Shown here piece by piece: positions 61,283-64,000 of a stretch of DNA of 64,000 bases. Within the stretch, counting starts at the first letter, position 1, and each line of letters opens with the position of its first letter. The notes under the pieces are model-generated. The model made no database searches. It was not told where the DNA came from and saw only the letters and a program-made list of their open reading frames with translations. This stretch comes from Sphingomonas gei (GTDB taxonomy: Bacteria > Pseudomonadota > Alphaproteobacteria > Sphingomonadales > Sphingomonadaceae), in NCBI RefSeq assembly GCF_004792685.1, contig NZ_SRXT01000002.1:652498-716497 (forward strand), read 5' to 3'. The position numbers and the translations under genes were made by a program.

Positions 61283-61579
61283 CTAATCGAGATCGATCTC
61301 GCCCTTGAGCCGGTCCTCGACGCGTTCGTCATGGCCGCTGCCCGAGCTGAGGAACATCAGCCCCATCAGCGCCGCGGCGAGCATCATCGTCAGGAACACG
61401 CCGAGAAAGGTCGCGCTGGCAGTGACGAAATTGAGCTCGCCGAGCGACCGATACAGTAGCAGCTCCGCCGCCCCGGCGGTCACCAGAGAGACCAGCGCCA
61501 TCCATTTGAGGATGCGCCTGTAGCGCCCCCAGGCGAAGGCGGCATAGTCCGGATCGTCAAGATCGTGACGCGTGCCCAT
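61283..61579 (-). CDS. Small two-helix membrane protein
   Basis: A 98-residue protein with an N-terminal cytosolic segment (DDPDYAAFAWGRYRRILKW), two transmembrane helices (about residues 27-45 and 52-75) and an acidic tail (EDRLKGEIDLD). No characterised family is recognised, but such proteins are common and conserved in sphingomonads. It is divergent from the CBS gene 65 bp away. Confidence 0.7.
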   Translation of the reverse strand: MGTRHDLDDPDYAAFAWGRYRRILKWMALVSLVTAGAAELLLYRSLGELNFVTASATFLGVFLTMMLAAALMGLMFLSSGSGHDERVEDRLKGEIDLD

Positions 61580-61644
61580 GGCTTTGCAATTGGGTGCGAA
61601 TCATGGGAGAAACAACCGCCTGAACCCGAAAGCGGAGATATGCG

Positions 61645-62073
61645 ATGACCATCGCGGCAATCCTGGGGGGAAAAGGCCATGACGTGGTGTCGATCGCGGG
61701 CGATCGCACCGTGGCCGAAGCAGTGGCCTTGCTCGCCAGTCGACGGATCGGCGCCGTTCCGGTGATGGACGGCGACGAAGTAGCGGGCATCTTCTCCGAG
61801 CGCGACGTGATCTACAGCCTCGAACGCGAGGGCGCCGCGGCGCTCGATCGCAAGGTGCGCGAAGTGATGACCGCGCCGGCGCTGACCGTCACTCCCGACG
61901 AATCGGTGCTCGGTGCGCTCGCGCTGATGACCAGGCGGCGAATCCGTCATTTGCCGGTGGTCGACCGCGACCGGTGCATCGGCTTCATTTCGATCGGCGA
62001 TCTGGTGAAGTACCGGATCGAGCGCATCGAATCCGAGGCGGACGCGATGCGCGTCTATATCCAGACAGTCTAG
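61645..62073 (+). CDS. CBS-domain pair protein
   Basis: A 142-residue soluble protein made of two CBS motifs (about residues 10-65 and 75-130), with AVALLASRRIGAVPVMDGDEVAGIFSERDVIY and ALALMTRRRIRHLPVVDRDRCIGFISIGDLV. Stand-alone CBS pairs bind adenine nucleotides and act as energy or redox sensors. The partner is unknown. Its stop codon overlaps the flippase stop (shared CTAG) in a convergent pair. Confidence 0.9.
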   Translation: MTIAAILGGKGHDVVSIAGDRTVAEAVALLASRRIGAVPVMDGDEVAGIFSERDVIYSLEREGAAALDRKVREVMTAPALTVTPDESVLGALALMTRRRIRHLPVVDRDRCIGFISIGDLVKYRIERIESEADAMRVYIQTV

Positions 62074-63548
62074 CCGCGGCGGTTGCGGACCAAAGCGACC
62101 ACTTCATCGAGCGTGTCGCGCGCGAACAACGCCAGCCAGCCGCCATAGACTGCGACTCCGGCAGCGCCGAGCAAAGCCACTTGCGCCAGCGCCGGCAGAG
62201 GCGGCAGCAATCGCGCGAGCAGCGACACGATCAGCGCCATGCCGGCCGCTGCGATTACCGGCGCCGCGAGCCCGTCGATCAGATCGCGCAGTCGCACCCC
62301 GATCACCGGCAGCGTCCGCCATGTCGAGATCGCCAGATACAGCGGATAGGCGGCAAACCATGCCGCGACCAATCCCATCAATCCCCAATGCACGCCGATC
62401 AGGAACGCCGCGGGGAGCAACAGCGCGCCGGTCGCGCCGTTCTTGGCGCTGATTCCGGGGCGGCCGCAGGCGTCGCTCGCCGGCGCGAACAAGGTCTGCA
62501 AGGTCATCATCGGCATGGCCAATGCCAGCCAGTGGACCACCGGCGCCGCCTCGAGCCATTTCGGCCCGAGCACCACTTCGACCAGCGGCCGCGCGGTGAC
62601 GGCGAGCCCGAGATAGAAAGGCATCGCCACCACGAAGATCACCCGCGCCGACTTGACGAATGCGGCGGCGACCGCGGCGCGATCGTCCTTCATCCGGGCA
62701 TAAGCCGAAAAGGCGACTTCGTTGAGCGGCGGCACGAACTTCGAGACGAAGATCTGGGTGAGGAACAGACTGGTGGTGTAGATGCCCAGCATGTGCGGAT
62801 CGAACAGCCGCCCGGCGATGAACACGTCGGCCTGGCTCTGCAGGAACCAGAAGATCTGCCCCGTCGCCATCACGCCGCCATAGCGGGCGATGTCGCCGGC
62901 ACCGCGAAAGTCGAAGCTCGGCCACATCAACGCATTGGCCGCCCAGGTCATCCCGATCGCCCGCACCGTGAACAAGGCGATCGGCGCGGCGACCAATGTC
63001 CACACCCCGAGTCCCGACCAGGCGCCGGCCAGCGCGGTCGCTGCGCCTGCGATCCCCGAGGCCAGATTGACTTGCGCCTGTTTGCGGAAATCGAGCTCGC
63101 GGGCGAGCAGGGCGTAGGGCAGGGCGATGAATGGAGTCGCGATATAGAGCAGTGCCTGCACGCGCAGCAGATCGGCAACCATCGGCTGGCGGTAATATGC
63201 CGCGGCGAACGGCGCGCAGCCAAACTGGATCGCGGCGAGCACGAGGTTGAGCAGGATCAGCATGCCGAACAGCTGGCGCTGGGCGCGGCGACTGGCATCG
63301 CCGCGCTGGATCAGGGCACTGGCGAGACCATAGCCGTTGAGCATGTTGAGCAGCACCAGCACGACCTGGGTCATCGCGAAAAGCCCGTAATCGGAAGGGC
63401 TGAGCACCCGGATCACGATGAAGGTCGATGCCCAGGTGAGCAATTGCCCTAGAATCTGCGTGCCCGAACGCCAGATCACGGCGCTGCGGACCTGGTCCTT
63501 GAGCGAGTCGAGGCGGTGATTCGGATTCGGGGCGGTTGATTCGGTCAC
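62070..63548 (-). CDS. Oligosaccharide/O-antigen flippase (Wzx-like, MOP superfamily)
   Basis: A roughly 492-residue, 12-14-helix membrane protein. The N-terminal segment (LKDQVRSAVIWRSGTQILGQLLTWASTFIVIRVLSPSDYGLFAMTQ) and LNGYGLASALIQRGDASRRAQRQLF are characteristic of lipopolysaccharide biosynthesis flippases. It would move undecaprenyl-linked oligosaccharides across the inner membrane. The start is uncertain: GTG codons exist at 63548, 63569 and 63707, none with a good Shine-Dalgarno. The 63707 start would overlap the likely rRNA promoter, so 63548 is chosen. No glycosyltransferases are next to it. Confidence 0.85.
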   Translation of the reverse strand: MTESTAPNPNHRLDSLKDQVRSAVIWRSGTQILGQLLTWASTFIVIRVLSPSDYGLFAMTQVVLVLLNMLNGYGLASALIQRGDASRRAQRQLFGMLILLNLVLAAIQFGCAPFAAAYYRQPMVADLLRVQALLYIATPFIALPYALLARELDFRKQAQVNLASGIAGAATALAGAWSGLGVWTLVAAPIALFTVRAIGMTWAANALMWPSFDFRGAGDIARYGGVMATGQIFWFLQSQADVFIAGRLFDPHMLGIYTTSLFLTQIFVSKFVPPLNEVAFSAYARMKDDRAAVAAAFVKSARVIFVVAMPFYLGLAVTARPLVEVVLGPKWLEAAPVVHWLALAMPMMTLQTLFAPASDACGRPGISAKNGATGALLLPAAFLIGVHWGLMGLVAAWFAAYPLYLAISTWRTLPVIGVRLRDLIDGLAAPVIAAAGMALIVSLLARLLPPLPALAQVALLGAAGVAVYGGWLALFARDTLDEVVALVRNRRG

Positions 63549-63651
63549 CGAAGCGTCATGGACCGCCACCTGTTGAGATGGCGTAAAGCACGGTTTTCCG
63601 TGGCTTTCAGAGGTGTGTTTCGGGAAAAAGACAGAAAGTTCCAAAACGCTG

Positions 63652-63679
63652 TTGACCGAATCGGAAGCCGCGCATAGAA
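63652..63679 (+). promoter_or_regulatory. Putative rRNA operon promoter
   Basis: TTGACC at 63652-63657 and ATAGAA at 63674-63679 are separated by 16 bp, with the rRNA leader downstream. Position about 315 bp before 16S is normal for an rRNA promoter. The box match is moderate. Confidence 0.4.
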
Positions 63680-63788
63680 GCCACTCCACCGCAGCGATGG
63701 TCCACACGGACCGCCGAGGCAGTCATCAAAAACCAGGCGCACAGGTCGTCCCGAGAAAAAGGGATAGGCCGGGGCGTCGGTCTTTTGC

Positions 63789-63992
63789 GCTCTTTGACAT
63801 AGTGATTTAGATGAAGGGACATGTGGGCGGCGGCTCCGGGTCTGGACGGCTTCAAGGCGTTCGGTACTCGGTTAAAGCCAAGCTGCTCTAAACATGTCCT
63901 GTCACGTTTCCATACGTAATTGGTTTTGTGCAGAGCGGCTCCTTGAGATGCTGTTTTGGCTGGGGGATTCCACCTCGGTTATAACAGTCATA
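63789..63992 (+). ncRNA. Ribosomal RNA operon leader with boxA
   Basis: GCTCTTTGACA at 63789-63799 fits the rRNA antitermination boxA (TGCTCTTTAACA type), embedded in the TGCGCTCTTTGACAT context found before alphaproteobacterial 16S genes. The rest of the leader runs to the 16S start and contains no gene. It is processed away by RNase III. Confidence 0.7.
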
Positions 63993-64000
63993 AACTTGAG
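63993..64000 (+). rRNA. rrs: 16S rRNA, first bases only (cut by the window end)
   Basis: The window ends in AACTTGAG, which matches the mature 5' end of alphaproteobacterial 16S rRNA (normally followed by AGTTTGATCCTGGC). The leader with boxA upstream supports this. Only eight bases are inside the window. Confidence 0.75.

Overview
The window is GC-rich alphaproteobacterial DNA, most likely from a Sphingomonadaceae member (Sphingomonas or a close relative). The evidence is the family make-up: hisS-prfA-prmC followed by a DUF4167 gene, a Caulobacter/Xanthomonas-type TonB-dependent receptor, the LRA-type oxidative L-rhamnose pathway described in Sphingomonas, paired DUF4139 proteins, and dispersed REP-like inverted repeats. 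All assignments rest on reading protein and DNA sequence; no database search was run.

Layout. 1-3.55 kb is housekeeping: rsmI, an LpoA-like lipoprotein, hemW and a tRNA-Gly(TCC) with a second copy of its 3' end 84 bp downstream. 3.6-38.0 kb is a large pectin, mainly rhamnogalacturonan-I (RG-I), utilisation locus. It holds a GPH symporter, an oligogalacturonate lyase, GH2 and GH35 beta-galactosidases, two GH105, GH28, two CE12 acetylesterases, PL11, a TonB-dependent receptor, L-rhamnose mutarotase, five enzymes of the oxidative rhamnose pathway, an IclR regulator, an MFS sugar porter, two GH43, a GH5-like enzyme, D-galactose dehydrogenase, an IlvD/Edd dehydratase and aldose epimerase. 38.2-40.0 kb is a chemoreceptor. 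40.3-47.4 kb has a GntR regulator divergent from an SSS symporter, dgoK-dgoA and two flavin-dependent halogenase-like genes. 47.4-53.4 kb is an RND efflux operon preceded by a small transcript-like unit (23-codon frame, perfect Shine-Dalgarno, strong palindrome). 53.8-58.1 kb is hisS-prfA-prmC-DUF4167. 58.2-63.5 kb has two DUF4139 proteins, a small membrane protein, a CBS protein and an oligosaccharide flippase. The last 350 bp are the leader of a ribosomal RNA operon; 16S rRNA starts in the final bases.

How it fits together (inference from known families): PL11, the CE12 esterases and side-chain hydrolases would break and deacetylate RG-I outside the cytoplasm; the receptor takes up oligosaccharides; GH105 and GH28 enzymes without signal peptides finish the backbone inside. 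L-rhamnose goes through dehydrogenase, lactonase, dehydratase, a second dehydrogenase and diketo-acid hydrolase to pyruvate and L-lactate. D-galactose from side chains goes through galactose dehydrogenase, a probable IlvD/Edd galactonate dehydratase, DgoK and DgoA to pyruvate and glyceraldehyde-3-phosphate. The galacturonate-side enzymes (KduI, KduD, KdgK) are not in the window.

A short motif close to CCCATTATNTGGG recurs in several promoter regions of the pectin locus and is a candidate operator for the local IclR protein. Other points worth following are the leader-like unit before the efflux operon, the halogenase pair whose second member has lost the catalytic lysine, and a TonB-box-like motif inside a DUF4139 protein.
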